A stretch of DNA of 64,000 nt, from assembly GCF_013386765.1 (NCBI RefSeq), contig NZ_JACARE010000017.1:173550-237549 (forward strand), written 5' to 3'. Below are positions 54,132 to 62,439 of the stretch, piece after piece. The translations under genes and the position numbers were made by a program. Below the pieces are notes generated by a model that searched no databases, was not told the DNA's origin, and worked only from the letters and a program-made list of their open reading frames with translations. How positions within the stretch are numbered: the first letter of the stretch is position 1; every line of letters starts with the position of its first letter. This stretch comes from Pseudomonas yamanorum (lineage in GTDB: Bacteria > Pseudomonadota > Gammaproteobacteria > Pseudomonadales > Pseudomonadaceae).

Positions 54132-55394
54132 ATGCTCGCCGCCGTAAAACTGACTTCCGCCACCCGCCAGAACCTCTGGCGCCTGACGTTCATCCGCACC
54201 CTGGTGCTGGCCGCACAGGCCGGTTCGGTGGGGCTTGCCTATTGGTTCAAGCTGCTGCCGCTGCCTTGGTTGCAGTTGGCCGTGACCCTCGGCTTCTCGA
54301 CCGTCTTGTGCGTGTTTACCGCCATCCGGCTGCGCACCACGTGGCCGGTGACCGAGTTGGAATACGCCCTGCAACTGGCCTGCGACCTGTTTATCCACAG
54401 TGTGTTGCTGTACTTCTCCGGTGGTTCCACCAACCCGTTTGTTTCTTATTACCTGGTGCCACTGACTATCGCTGCGGTGACCTTGCCATGGCGTTACTCG
54501 GTGGTGCTGTCGGGCATCGCCCTGGCCCTGTACACCCTGCTGCTCGCCCAGTTCTACCCGTTGCAGACCTTCCCCATCGCCCGGGAAAACCTGCAGATCT
54601 ACGGCATGTGGCTGAGCTTCGCCCTGTCGGCGGCGGTCATCACCTTCTTTGCCGCACGAATGGCGGAAGAGCTGCGTCGCCAGGAAGAACTGCGCGCCAT
54701 TCGCCGTGAAGAGGGCCTGCGAGACCAGCAACTGCTGGCCGTCGCCACCCAGGCTGCCGGCGCGGCCCATGAACTGGGGACGCCGCTGGCGACCATGAGC
54801 GTACTGCTCAAGGAAATGACCCAGGACCATCACGACCCGGCCCTGCAAGACGACCTCAGCGTGCTGCAGGAGCAGGTCAAGCAGTGCAAGTTGACGTTGC
54901 AGCAATTGGTGCGTGCCGCTGAAGCCAATCGTCGCCTCGCCGTGGAGATGCAAGACGTCACCCAGTGGCTGGACGAAGCCCTGAACCGCTGGCACCTGAT
55001 GCGTCCCGAAGCCAGCTACCGTTTCCACCTGCTGGGCCAGGGCACAGTGCCGCGCATGGCGCCGCCGCCGGACCTGACCCAGGCGCTGCTGAACCTGCTG
55101 AACAACGCCGCCGATGCCTGCCCGGAGGGGCTGGAAGTGACCCTGAACTGGGACGCCGAAGACCTCACCATCAGCATTCGCGACCATGGCGCCGGTGTGC
55201 CGCTGGCGATTGCCGAGCAGATCGGCAAGCCATTCTTTACCACCAAGGGCAAAGGCTTCGGCCTGGGCCTGTTTTTGAGCAAGGCCAGCGTGACCCGCGC
55301 GGGCGGCTCAGTGAAACTCTATAGTCATGAGGAAGGCGGCACGCTCACCGAGCTACGCCTGCCCCGTGTCGCACGAGGAGACATCGATGAGTGA
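54132..55394 (+). CDS. roxS: Redox-sensing histidine kinase RoxS (RegB/PrrB family)
   Basis: A 420-residue membrane kinase. Six membrane helices fill residues 20-175, with the quinone-site motif GGSTNPF at 97-103 as in RegB. The H-box AGAAHELGTPLA places the phosphorylated His at 213, and C252 in the dimerisation region parallels the redox cysteine of RegB. The ATPase domain shows NLLNNAADA (N-box), DHGAGVP and KGFGLGLFL. ATG 54132 (GGGAG upstream) gives the expected length. It overlaps roxR by eight bases. It controls the respiratory chain, including the cyanide-insensitive oxidase in P. aeruginosa. Confidence 0.93.
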   Translation: MLAAVKLTSATRQNLWRLTFIRTLVLAAQAGSVGLAYWFKLLPLPWLQLAVTLGFSTVLCVFTAIRLRTTWPVTELEYALQLACDLFIHSVLLYFSGGSTNPFVSYYLVPLTIAAVTLPWRYSVVLSGIALALYTLLLAQFYPLQTFPIARENLQIYGMWLSFALSAAVITFFAARMAEELRRQEELRAIRREEGLRDQQLLAVATQAAGAAHELGTPLATMSVLLKEMTQDHHDPALQDDLSVLQEQVKQCKLTLQQLVRAAEANRRLAVEMQDVTQWLDEALNRWHLMRPEASYRFHLLGQGTVPRMAPPPDLTQALLNLLNNAADACPEGLEVTLNWDAEDLTISIRDHGAGVPLAIAEQIGKPFFTTKGKGFGLGLFLSKASVTRAGGSVKLYSHEEGGTLTELRLPRVARGDIDE

Positions 55395-55947
55395 CGAGAT
55401 CCAAGTCGAAGGCGAAGAACTGCCGCACCTGTTGCTGGTAGATGACGACGCCACCTTTACCCGCGTGATGGCCCGCGCCATGAGCCGTCGTGGCTTTCGC
55501 GTGAGTACCGCAGGTTCCGCCGAAGAAGGCTTGGCCATCGCCACGGCCGACCTGCCGGAATACGCCGCCCTGGACCTGAAAATGGACGGCGACTCCGGCC
55601 TGGTGCTGCTGCCCAAGCTGCTGGAGCTGGACCCGGAAATGCGCGTGGTGATCCTCACCGGCTATTCCAGCATTGCCACTGCTGTCGAGGCGATCAAGCG
55701 CGGCGCCTGCAACTACCTGTGCAAGCCTGCTGACGCTGACGACGTGCTGGCCGCCTTGCTCTCCGAGCACGCCGACCTCGACACCCTGGTGCCGGAAAAC
55801 CCGATGTCGGTGGACCGCCTGCAGTGGGAACACATCCAGCGGGTGTTGACCGAGCACGAAGGCAATATCTCCGCCACCGCCCGCGCCCTGGGCATGCATC
55901 GCCGGACGTTGCAGCGCAAGTTGCAGAAGCGCCCGGTTCGACGTTGA
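55387..55947 (+). CDS. roxR: Response regulator RoxR (RegA/PrrA family)
   Basis: A 186-residue two-domain regulator. The receiver (residues 14-125) has acidic DDD near 19-21, the phosphorylated D63 in ALDLKMDG and K near 113 in CKPAD. A Fis-type helix-turn-helix fills the C-terminus: NISATARALGMHRRTLQRKL. Translation starts within the roxS stop region, so both proteins are made together. It acts on genes for respiration and redox balance. Confidence 0.94.
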   Translation: MSDEIQVEGEELPHLLLVDDDATFTRVMARAMSRRGFRVSTAGSAEEGLAIATADLPEYAALDLKMDGDSGLVLLPKLLELDPEMRVVILTGYSSIATAVEAIKRGACNYLCKPADADDVLAALLSEHADLDTLVPENPMSVDRLQWEHIQRVLTEHEGNISATARALGMHRRTLQRKLQKRPVRR

Positions 55948-55983
55948 ACGGCGACTGAACAATCTGCTTCTGGCTGCACGGAG

Positions 55984-56013
55984 GCTGGGCTGATCACCTA
56001 TGATCAGCCCAGC
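55984..56013 (+). terminator. Strong hairpin after roxR
   Basis: GCTGGGCTGATCA and TGATCAGCCCAGC form a perfect 13-pair stem with the loop CCTA, 36 bases after roxR. There is no T-run, so it is a likely 3' stabiliser or factor-assisted terminator. Confidence 0.6.
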
Positions 56014-56028
56014 ACGTGATGGTCGGCT

Positions 56029-56127
56029 GTAGGAGCGAGCTTGCTCGCGAAGGTCGTTAACGATGACGCGGGAAACCGGAAAGCACGCGGTGCCCTTGAG
56101 TTTTTCGCGAGCAAGCTCGCTCCTACA
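56029..56127. repeat. REPIN-type inverted repeat (TGTAGGAGCGAGCTTGCTCGCG family)
   Basis: Arms TGTAGGAGCGAGCTTGCTCG and reverse complement surround about 50 bases. It lies between roxR and the next gene, 42 bases before its start. The core matches the single hairpin at 11537-11556. Confidence 0.85.
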
Positions 56128-56169
56128 TCGGTCCGACGCCTGTTCTTTATTTCCTACCGAGCCTGAACA

Positions 56170-57891
56170 ATGAATCAGAACGCTGAGTATTCCGCGGTCA
56201 ATGACGCGGTGCGTGGGCAATTTTTAAGGAAAGTCTGGGCGCTGATCACCCCTTACTGGCGCAGTGAGGAGAAGGGCAAGGCCTGGCTGTTGCTGCTGGT
56301 GGTGCTGGGGCTGTCGCTGTTCAGCGTGGCCGTGTCGGTGTGGTTCAACAGCTGGAACCGCGACTTCTATAACGCCCTGGAGAAGAAGGACTACGACGCC
56401 TTCACCCACTTGCTGATGTATTTCAGCGTGATCGCGGTGGTGGCGATCGTCACCGGGGTGTTCACCTCCTATCTGCAGCAGATGCTCACCATCCGCTGGC
56501 GGCGCTGGCTGACCGAAACCTACTTCGCCAAGTGGCTGAGCCAGAAGAACTACTACCACCTGGAATACGGCGGCTATACCGATAACCCGGACCAACGTAT
56601 CTCCGAAGACCTCAACGCCTTCACCAGCAGCACCCTCAGCCTGGGCCTGGGTTTTATCAGTAACCTGGTGAGCCTGGTGTCGTTCTCGGTGATTTTGTGG
56701 GGCGTGTCCGGCAGCATCGAAGTGTGGGGCATCACCATTCCCGGCTACATGTTCTGGGCGGCGCTGGTGTATGCCGTGCTCGGCAGCTGGTTGACCCACT
56801 TGATTGGTCGAAAACTGATCGGCTTGAGCAACCGCCAACAACGGTTTGAGGCCGACTTGCGTTTCAGCCTGGTGCGGGTGCGCGAGAACGCCGAAAGCAT
56901 CGCGCTGTTCAATGGCGAGCCGAATGAACACCAGCAGCTGAGCGCACGTTTCGGGCGGGTGTGGAGCAACTTCTGGAGCATCATGCAGCTCAAGAAGCGC
57001 CTGAATTTCTTCACCAGCGGTTACTCGCAGATTGCGATCATCTTTCCGTTTGTGGTGGCCGCGCCGCGCTACTTTTCCGGGCAGATAGAGCTGGGTGTGC
57101 TGATGCAGGTGGCCAGTGCGTTTGGCAGCGTGCAGGGCAGCCTGAGCTGGTTTGTCGACGCGTACACCGTGTTGGCCAGCTGGCGCGCTACCTGCGATCG
57201 TCTGCTGAGCTTTGGCGAGGCGATGGAAGAAAACGAAGGCCGCAACATGGGCATTGAGTTGCAGCGTCAGGGCGGCAATTTGCAGATGAACAACCTCAGC
57301 CTTGATCTGGCTGACGGTCGTCACCTGCTCGACGGCGCCAACCTGAGCGTTGCCGAGGGCGAACGCCTGATGCTCAGCGGCCGCTCTGGCAGCGGCAAAT
57401 CAACCTTGCTGCGGGCCATGGGCAATCTGTGGCCGAACGGCCACGGCAACATCCGTCTGCCGGCCGAGCGTTACCTGTTCCTGCCGCAGAAGCCGTACCT
57501 GCCGATCGGCACCTTGCGCGGCGTGTTGAGTTATCCACAGGAGGAGGGCGCCTACCCGGCGGAACGTTATGCACAGGTGCTGGAAACCTGCCGCCTGGCA
57601 CACCTGACTCCAAGGTTGGATGAAGCCAACCACTGGCAGCGCATGTTGTCACCGGGTGAGCAGCAACGCCTGGCCTTTGCCCGCGCGTTGTTGTTTGAAC
57701 CGCAATGGCTGTACATGGATGAAGCCACGTCGGCGATGGATGAAGAGGACGAGGCGGCGCTGTATCAGGCGTTGATCGATGAGTTGCCGGGCTTGAGCAT
57801 CGTCAGCGTCGGCCATCGCAGCAGCCTCAAGCGTTTCCATGGGCGGCATGTGCGGATCGAGAACGGGCAGCTGATGGAACAAAGCGTTTAG
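56170..57891 (+). CDS. ABC transporter permease/ATPase fusion (YddA / SbmA-BacA-like)
   Basis: A 573-residue half-transporter. Residues 30-340 carry about six helices and the ABCD/YddA-type features: WFNSWNRDFYNALEKKDYDAF, YGGYTDNPDQRISEDLNAF and FGSVQGSLSWFVDAY. The ATPase part has Walker A GRSGSGKST (404-412), signature LSPGEQQRLAFARALL and Walker B LYMDEATSAMDEED. Related proteins move vitamin B12, fatty acyl-CoA or antimicrobial peptides; the substrate here cannot be deduced. It is not part of an operon. Confidence 0.88.
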   Translation: MNQNAEYSAVNDAVRGQFLRKVWALITPYWRSEEKGKAWLLLLVVLGLSLFSVAVSVWFNSWNRDFYNALEKKDYDAFTHLLMYFSVIAVVAIVTGVFTSYLQQMLTIRWRRWLTETYFAKWLSQKNYYHLEYGGYTDNPDQRISEDLNAFTSSTLSLGLGFISNLVSLVSFSVILWGVSGSIEVWGITIPGYMFWAALVYAVLGSWLTHLIGRKLIGLSNRQQRFEADLRFSLVRVRENAESIALFNGEPNEHQQLSARFGRVWSNFWSIMQLKKRLNFFTSGYSQIAIIFPFVVAAPRYFSGQIELGVLMQVASAFGSVQGSLSWFVDAYTVLASWRATCDRLLSFGEAMEENEGRNMGIELQRQGGNLQMNNLSLDLADGRHLLDGANLSVAEGERLMLSGRSGSGKSTLLRAMGNLWPNGHGNIRLPAERYLFLPQKPYLPIGTLRGVLSYPQEEGAYPAERYAQVLETCRLAHLTPRLDEANHWQRMLSPGEQQRLAFARALLFEPQWLYMDEATSAMDEEDEAALYQALIDELPGLSIVSVGHRSSLKRFHGRHVRIENGQLMEQSV

Positions 57892-57937
57892 GGATGGCCG
57901 CGGGGTTTGGCGCACATCGCTAACCCCGCGTAGGCGT

Positions 57938-58288
57938 TCAGGAGGTGATTGAGAACTCCAGGGGGACGGACGACTGCCCGTGCGCCGTAAAGGAAACAAC
58001 CCCTGTTCCTTTACTGAACGTACCTGAAAACGGGGTCTTCGATGTCTGGAAGGTTTCACTGTTGTCCTGTCCAGCGATGACTTGGCCGCTCCACAGTTGT
58101 GGTGGAGAAAACCTGTCATGCGTGACCAGTATTTGCGTGTCTATGCGATCGCCTTTTTTCAGGCCGGGAAAGGCGATGGTGAGATGAAAAAACTCCTTCA
58201 GGCTGGCCGTCAGCAGCGTGCCGTCTTTCACATCAGTGCTGGTGGGGGCTGGCCAGGTATGACGGTTTTTCAGCGGGATGATTTGCAT
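57938..58288 (-). CDS. Small hypothetical protein of unknown family
   Basis: A 116-residue, probably beta-rich soluble protein with no signal peptide, membrane segment or cysteine. ATG 58288 has AAAGGA seven bases upstream, which supports real translation. The sequence holds LTIAFPGLKKGDRIDTQIL and TFSKGTGVVSFTAHG and ends in SITS, similar in feel to small immunoglobulin-like or lectin-like sheets, but I recognise no family. It lies convergent with the ABC fusion gene and is isolated from other genes. Confidence 0.65.
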   Translation of the reverse strand: MQIIPLKNRHTWPAPTSTDVKDGTLLTASLKEFFHLTIAFPGLKKGDRIDTQILVTHDRFSPPQLWSGQVIAGQDNSETFQTSKTPFSGTFSKGTGVVSFTAHGQSSVPLEFSITS

Positions 58289-58430
58289 GTGTCCGTTCCT
58301 TTGATGAAGTCCTCGTCCCGGAGTGCTGTGCTTGCAAGCACCCAGGTAGCGGATTCATTAGGGCCAATCCCGGCGCGGTTGCCTACTGTTAGAAATAACA
58401 GTGTCGATAAGCGGTCGGCTGGCGCTGACA

Positions 58431-58468
58431 AAAAAGCCCGGCTGATCATCGATCAGCCGGGCTTTTTC
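58431..58468. terminator. Bidirectional terminator
   Basis: AGCCCGGCTGATC-ATC-GATCAGCCGGGCT is a perfect 13-pair stem flanked by five or more A on the left and T on the right, so it works both ways. It lies 19 bases after the yhcB-like stop. The 58289-58430 stretch also holds a small ACTGTTA-GAAA-TAACAGT hairpin near 58385-58402 and no gene. Confidence 0.92.
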
Positions 58469-58486
58469 ATGTCGCTTGAAAGCGTA

Positions 58487-58924
58487 TTACTTTTTCAAGC
58501 CGTAATGCTCATCGAGCATCCCCGGGGCGTTTGGCGTTTTTGGCGCGTAGTCCCGTGGCGGTTCCTGGTTTTCCCGGGGTGGGGTCAGGCGTTCCCGTGG
58601 CGCTTGCGGTGCATCGGAATGCAGCGCGGCCAGCAGACGCTGGCGGGTGATGTCGTCCAGGGCCAGGCGGTTGGCACCCTCGGCGAGATGATCCTGTACT
58701 TCCTGGTAGCTCTGAGTGAGCTTTTTCACCAGGGTCGCGGTGCTGTTGAAGTGGGTAACAACCTCGTTCTGATAACTGTCAAAACGTTCCTGAATGTCAT
58801 CCAGCTGACGCTGCGTGCGGTTAGGCGCGGCATTCGGCAGCAGGCGGGCAACCAGGAATCCAATGGCGACACCGGCAACCAAGGCGAGAGTCGGCAACAA
58901 CCAAACTAAGAGCGAGTGTTCCAC
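58487..58924 (-). CDS. YhcB/ZapG-like (DUF1043) inner-membrane protein
   Basis: A 145-residue protein with one N-terminal membrane helix (VWLLPTLALVAGVAIGFLVA), then a coiled-coil (RQLDDIQERFDSYQNEVVTHF, near residues 38-75) and a Pro-rich disordered tail. This is the YhcB/ZapG layout, a protein linked to cell envelope growth and division. The start is GTG 58924, with GGAAGGA upstream. It is divergent from the hydrolase-trpS-zapE genes, as in P. aeruginosa PA4438-PA4441. Confidence 0.87.
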   Translation of the reverse strand: MEHSLLVWLLPTLALVAGVAIGFLVARLLPNAAPNRTQRQLDDIQERFDSYQNEVVTHFNSTATLVKKLTQSYQEVQDHLAEGANRLALDDITRQRLLAALHSDAPQAPRERLTPPRENQEPPRDYAPKTPNAPGMLDEHYGLKK

Positions 58925-59071
58925 GAGTCCTTCCTCTATAAACGGCTTTGCTTTACGTTAACGGCTCGGACCTGCGCTGTATACCGCGATTAAGCTCGCA
59001 ATGATGCCATGCACAGACTTTTAGCTAGACGAGTCGACCCCTTGAGAGGTCACGGAGTTCCTTCCTTGCTG

Positions 59072-59701
59072 ATGCGTGAAACCCCTGTTTTGATCGATGG
59101 CCCGGTAGGCCAACTGGAAGCCCTGTATCTGGATCACCCCGAGCCACGTGGCCTGGCGCTGATCTGCCACCCTAACCCGGTGCAGGGCGGCACCATGCTC
59201 AACAAAGTCGTATCGACCCTGCAACGCACCGCCCGCGATGCCGGCTTGATCACATTGCGATTCAATTATCGCGGTGTCGGCGCCAGCGCCGGTGCGCACG
59301 ATATGGGCACCGGTGAAGTCGACGACGCCGAAGCCGCCGCCACCTGGCTGCGTGAAAAACACCCCGACCTGCCGATCACCCTGTTGGGGTTTTCGTTCGG
59401 CGGGTTTGTGGCGGCCACCCTCGGCGGCCGTCTGGAAGCCAAGGGCGAGAAACTTGCACACCTGTTCATGGTGGCCGCGGCCGTGATGCGCCTGCGGGAT
59501 AACGACGTGTTGCCACAGGGCTGCCCATTGACCGTGATCCAGCCGGAAACCGACGAAGTGGTCGACCCGCAACTGGTCTACGACTGGTCCGCCGCCCTGA
59601 ATCGCCCCCATGAGCTTCTGAAAGTGGCAGAATGCGGACACTTTTTTCATGGCAAGCTGACCGATCTCAAGGATCTTGTGCTGCCACGTCTTTCGAATTG
59701 A
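59072..59701 (+). CDS. Alpha/beta hydrolase
   Basis: A 209-residue serine hydrolase of the YfbA/OsmC-like small alpha/beta family. The oxyanion-hole region is ALICHPNPVQGGTMLNKV, the nucleophile Ser is in LLGFSFGGFVAA (near residue 110), Asp is probably in PETDEVVDP, and His is in VAECGHFFHGK. ATG 59072 gives a normal N-terminus; its ribosome site is weak. It ends 16 bases before trpS, so they are likely co-transcribed. The substrate is unknown. Confidence 0.85.
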   Translation: MRETPVLIDGPVGQLEALYLDHPEPRGLALICHPNPVQGGTMLNKVVSTLQRTARDAGLITLRFNYRGVGASAGAHDMGTGEVDDAEAAATWLREKHPDLPITLLGFSFGGFVAATLGGRLEAKGEKLAHLFMVAAAVMRLRDNDVLPQGCPLTVIQPETDEVVDPQLVYDWSAALNRPHELLKVAECGHFFHGKLTDLKDLVLPRLSN

Positions 59702-59717
59702 TGACAAGCGATCACCC

Positions 59718-61073
59718 ATGACGACCCGTACCCGCATCCTCACCGGCATCACCACCACCGGCACGCCGCACCTGGGCAACTACGCCGGCGCGATTCGCCC
59801 GGCGATTCTTGCCAGCCAGGACGCCAATGCCGACTCCTTCTACTTCCTGGCCGACTACCACGCCCTGATCAAGTGCGATGACCCGCAGCGCATCCAGCGC
59901 TCGCGTATGGAAATCGCTGCGACCTGGCTGGCCGGTGGCCTGGATGTGAACCGGGTGACGTTCTATCGCCAGTCCGACATCCCGGAAATCCCCGAGCTGA
60001 CCTGGCTGCTGACCTGCGTGGCGGCCAAGGGCCTGCTCAACCGTGCGCACGCCTACAAGGCCTCGGTGGACAAGAACCTGGAAAACGGCGAAGACCCGGA
60101 TGCGGGCATCACCATGGGCCTGTACAGCTACCCGGTGCTGATGGCGGCGGACATCCTGATGTTCAATGCCCACAAGGTGCCGGTCGGTCGTGACCAGATC
60201 CAGCACGTGGAAATGGCCCGGGACATCGGCCAGCGCTTCAACCACCTGTTTGGCAAGGGCAAGGAATTCTTCACCATGCCCGAGGCGTTGATCGAAGAAA
60301 GCGTCGCTACCTTGCCGGGCCTGGATGGCCGCAAGATGTCCAAGAGCTACGACAACACCATCCCGCTGTTCACCAGCGCCAAGGAGATGAAGGACGCGAT
60401 CTCGCGCATCGTCACCGACTCCCGCGCGCCGGGCGAAGCGAAGGACCCGGACAACTCGCACCTGTTCACCCTGTACCAGGCGTTCGCGACCAAGGCCCAG
60501 GAAGAAGAATTCCGCGGCGAACTGCTGCAAGGCCTGGGCTGGGGCGAGGCGAAGAATCGTCTGTTCCAATTGCTGGACGGCCAACTGGGTGAAGCGCGCG
60601 AGCGTTACCATCAACTGATGTCGCGCCCGTCGGACATGGAAGACCTGCTGCTGATCGGCGCCCGCAAAGCCCGCGCCGTGGCTGCACCGTTCCTGGCCGA
60701 GTTGCGTGAAGCGGTGGGCCTGCGTTCGTTTGTCAACCCGGTCGCCGTTGCCGCCACCACCAAGAAGAAAGCCGCGAAAGCCGCGCGTTTTGTGAGCTTT
60801 CGCGAAGACGACGGCAGCTTCCGTTTCCGTTTGCTGGCGGCCGAAGGCGAGCAATTGCTGTTGTCGCGCAACTTTGCCGACGGCAAAACCGCTGGCGCTG
60901 TGACCAAGCAGCTGCAATCGGGTCAGGCGCTGGATGTACGCAGTGAAGCCTTGAGCTTCAGCGTGTGGCTGGAAGGTGCTGCCGTCGCCGATAGCCCGGC
61001 GTTCGCCGACAGCGCCTCGCGTGACGCGGCCATCGAAGCCTTGCGCGTTGCGTTGACCCCAATCGAGGATTGA
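59718..61073 (+). CDS. trpS: Tryptophanyl-tRNA synthetase
   Basis: A 451-residue class I synthetase charging tRNA-Trp. The HIGH-type motif is TPHLGNY (residues 16-22) and KMSKS is at 206-210. E. coli TrpS has 334 residues; this protein has an extra C-terminal domain of about 110 residues, including a Lys/Ala-rich linker (TTKKKAAKAARF), as in other pseudomonads. It starts 16 bases after the hydrolase gene. Confidence 0.96.
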   Translation: MTTRTRILTGITTTGTPHLGNYAGAIRPAILASQDANADSFYFLADYHALIKCDDPQRIQRSRMEIAATWLAGGLDVNRVTFYRQSDIPEIPELTWLLTCVAAKGLLNRAHAYKASVDKNLENGEDPDAGITMGLYSYPVLMAADILMFNAHKVPVGRDQIQHVEMARDIGQRFNHLFGKGKEFFTMPEALIEESVATLPGLDGRKMSKSYDNTIPLFTSAKEMKDAISRIVTDSRAPGEAKDPDNSHLFTLYQAFATKAQEEEFRGELLQGLGWGEAKNRLFQLLDGQLGEARERYHQLMSRPSDMEDLLLIGARKARAVAAPFLAELREAVGLRSFVNPVAVAATTKKKAAKAARFVSFREDDGSFRFRLLAAEGEQLLLSRNFADGKTAGAVTKQLQSGQALDVRSEALSFSVWLEGAAVADSPAFADSASRDAAIEALRVALTPIED

Positions 61074-61102
61074 CCCGACCAAGGGTTGATTGCCATTCTT
61101 CA

Positions 61103-61132
61103 GGGCCGTCGTTACAGTGGCGGCCCGTTTTT
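61103..61132 (+). terminator. Terminator of trpS
   Basis: GGGCCG and CGGCCC pair across a 12-base loop and are followed by GTTTTT. It lies 30 bases after the trpS stop. Confidence 0.75.
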
Positions 61133-61151
61133 GTTGCCTTGCTAACGAATT

Positions 61152-62246
61152 ATGACGCCCCTAGAACGATATCAAGCTGATCTGAAACGCCCCGAATTCT
61201 TCCATGACGCTGCCCAGGAAACTGCGGTGCGCCATTTGCAGCGCCTGTACGACGATCTGGTCCAGGCCTCGCAGAACAAGCCGGGCATGTTCAGCAAGTT
61301 GTTTGGCAAGAAAGACCACACGCCGGTCAAGGGCCTGTATTTCTGGGGTGGTGTTGGCCGGGGCAAGACTTACCTGGTGGACACTTTCTTCGAGGCGCTG
61401 CCGTTCAAGGAAAAGGTCCGTACTCACTTCCACCGCTTCATGAAGCGCGTGCACGAAGAGATGAAGACCCTGCCGGGCGAGAAGAACCCGCTGACCATCA
61501 TCGCCAAGCGCTTCTCGGAAGAGGCCCGGGTGATCTGTTTCGATGAGTTCTTCGTGTCTGACATCACCGACGCGATGATCCTCGGCACCCTGATGGAAGA
61601 GCTGTTCAAGAACGGTGTGACTCTGGTCGCCACGTCGAACATCGTGCCCGACGGCCTGTACAAGGACGGCCTGCAACGCGCGCGCTTCCTGCCGGCCATC
61701 GCCCTGATCAAGCAGAACACCGACATCGTCAACGTCGACAGCGGCGTCGACTACCGCCTGCGTCACCTCGAGCAAGCCGAACTGTTCCACTATCCGCTCA
61801 ACGAAGTGGCCCAGGAAAGCCTGCGCAAGAGCTTCCGTGCGCTGACGCCGGAATGCACCCAGGCGATCGAAAACGACAAGCTGATCATTGAAAACCGCGA
61901 AATCATTGCGCTGCGCACTTGTGATGACGTGGCCTGGTTCGATTTCCGCGAGCTGTGCGACGGCCCTCGCAGCCAGAACGACTACATCGAACTGGGCAAG
62001 ATCTTCCATGCGGTGATCCTGAGCGGTGTCGAGCAGATGAGCGTCACCACCGACGACATTGCACGGCGCTTTATCAACATGGTCGATGAATTCTACGACC
62101 GTAACGTCAAGCTGATCATCTCGGCGGAAGTCGAGCTCAAGGACCTCTACACGGGCGGTCGCTTGAACTTTGAATTCCAACGGACCTTGAGCCGCTTGCT
62201 GGAAATGCAGTCCCACGAGTTCCTGTCGCGGGCGCACAAGCCGTAA
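61152..62246 (+). CDS. zapE: Cell division protein ZapE (AFG1-like ATPase)
   Basis: A 364-residue AFG1-family P-loop ATPase. Walker A is GGVGRGKTY (near residues 66-74), Walker B ICFDEFFVSDITDAM, and LVATSNIVPDGLYKDGLQRARFLP (split around 155-180) is the family's sensor region. ZapE acts at the Z ring in E. coli and has roles in ubiquinone synthesis; the mitochondrial relative is LACE1. It follows trpS but is separated by a terminator. Confidence 0.94.
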   Translation: MTPLERYQADLKRPEFFHDAAQETAVRHLQRLYDDLVQASQNKPGMFSKLFGKKDHTPVKGLYFWGGVGRGKTYLVDTFFEALPFKEKVRTHFHRFMKRVHEEMKTLPGEKNPLTIIAKRFSEEARVICFDEFFVSDITDAMILGTLMEELFKNGVTLVATSNIVPDGLYKDGLQRARFLPAIALIKQNTDIVNVDSGVDYRLRHLEQAELFHYPLNEVAQESLRKSFRALTPECTQAIENDKLIIENREIIALRTCDDVAWFDFRELCDGPRSQNDYIELGKIFHAVILSGVEQMSVTTDDIARRFINMVDEFYDRNVKLIISAEVELKDLYTGGRLNFEFQRTLSRLLEMQSHEFLSRAHKP

Positions 62247-62263
62247 GCGATGTGCTCGAAATG

Positions 62264-62294
62264 AAAAAGGCCCGCAGCGATGCGGGCCTTTTTT
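62264..62294 (+). terminator. Terminator of zapE
   Basis: AAGGCCCGCA-GCGA-TGCGGGCCTT forms a perfect ten-pair stem followed by TTTTTT, 20 bases after the zapE stop. Confidence 0.95.
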
Positions 62295-62325
62295 ATGCAA
62301 AATTTCCAGCTCAACAGAAATCAAC

Positions 62326-62416
62326 TGTGGGAGCCGGGCTTGCCCGCGATAGCGGTCTGGCAGCTAATGCAGCTGGTGCCTGACACGCCGCCATCGCAGG
62401 CAAGCCAGCTCCCACA
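62326..62416. repeat. REPIN-type inverted repeat (TGTGGGAGCTGGCTTGCCTGCGAT family)
   Basis: The left arm TGTGGGAGCCGGGCTTGCCC pairs with a right arm ending AAGCCAGCTCCCACA, so the arms have begun to diverge. It lies between convergent zapE and the regulator gene. Confidence 0.82.
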
Positions 62417-62439
62417 TTTGTACTGTGTACACCCTTTGG

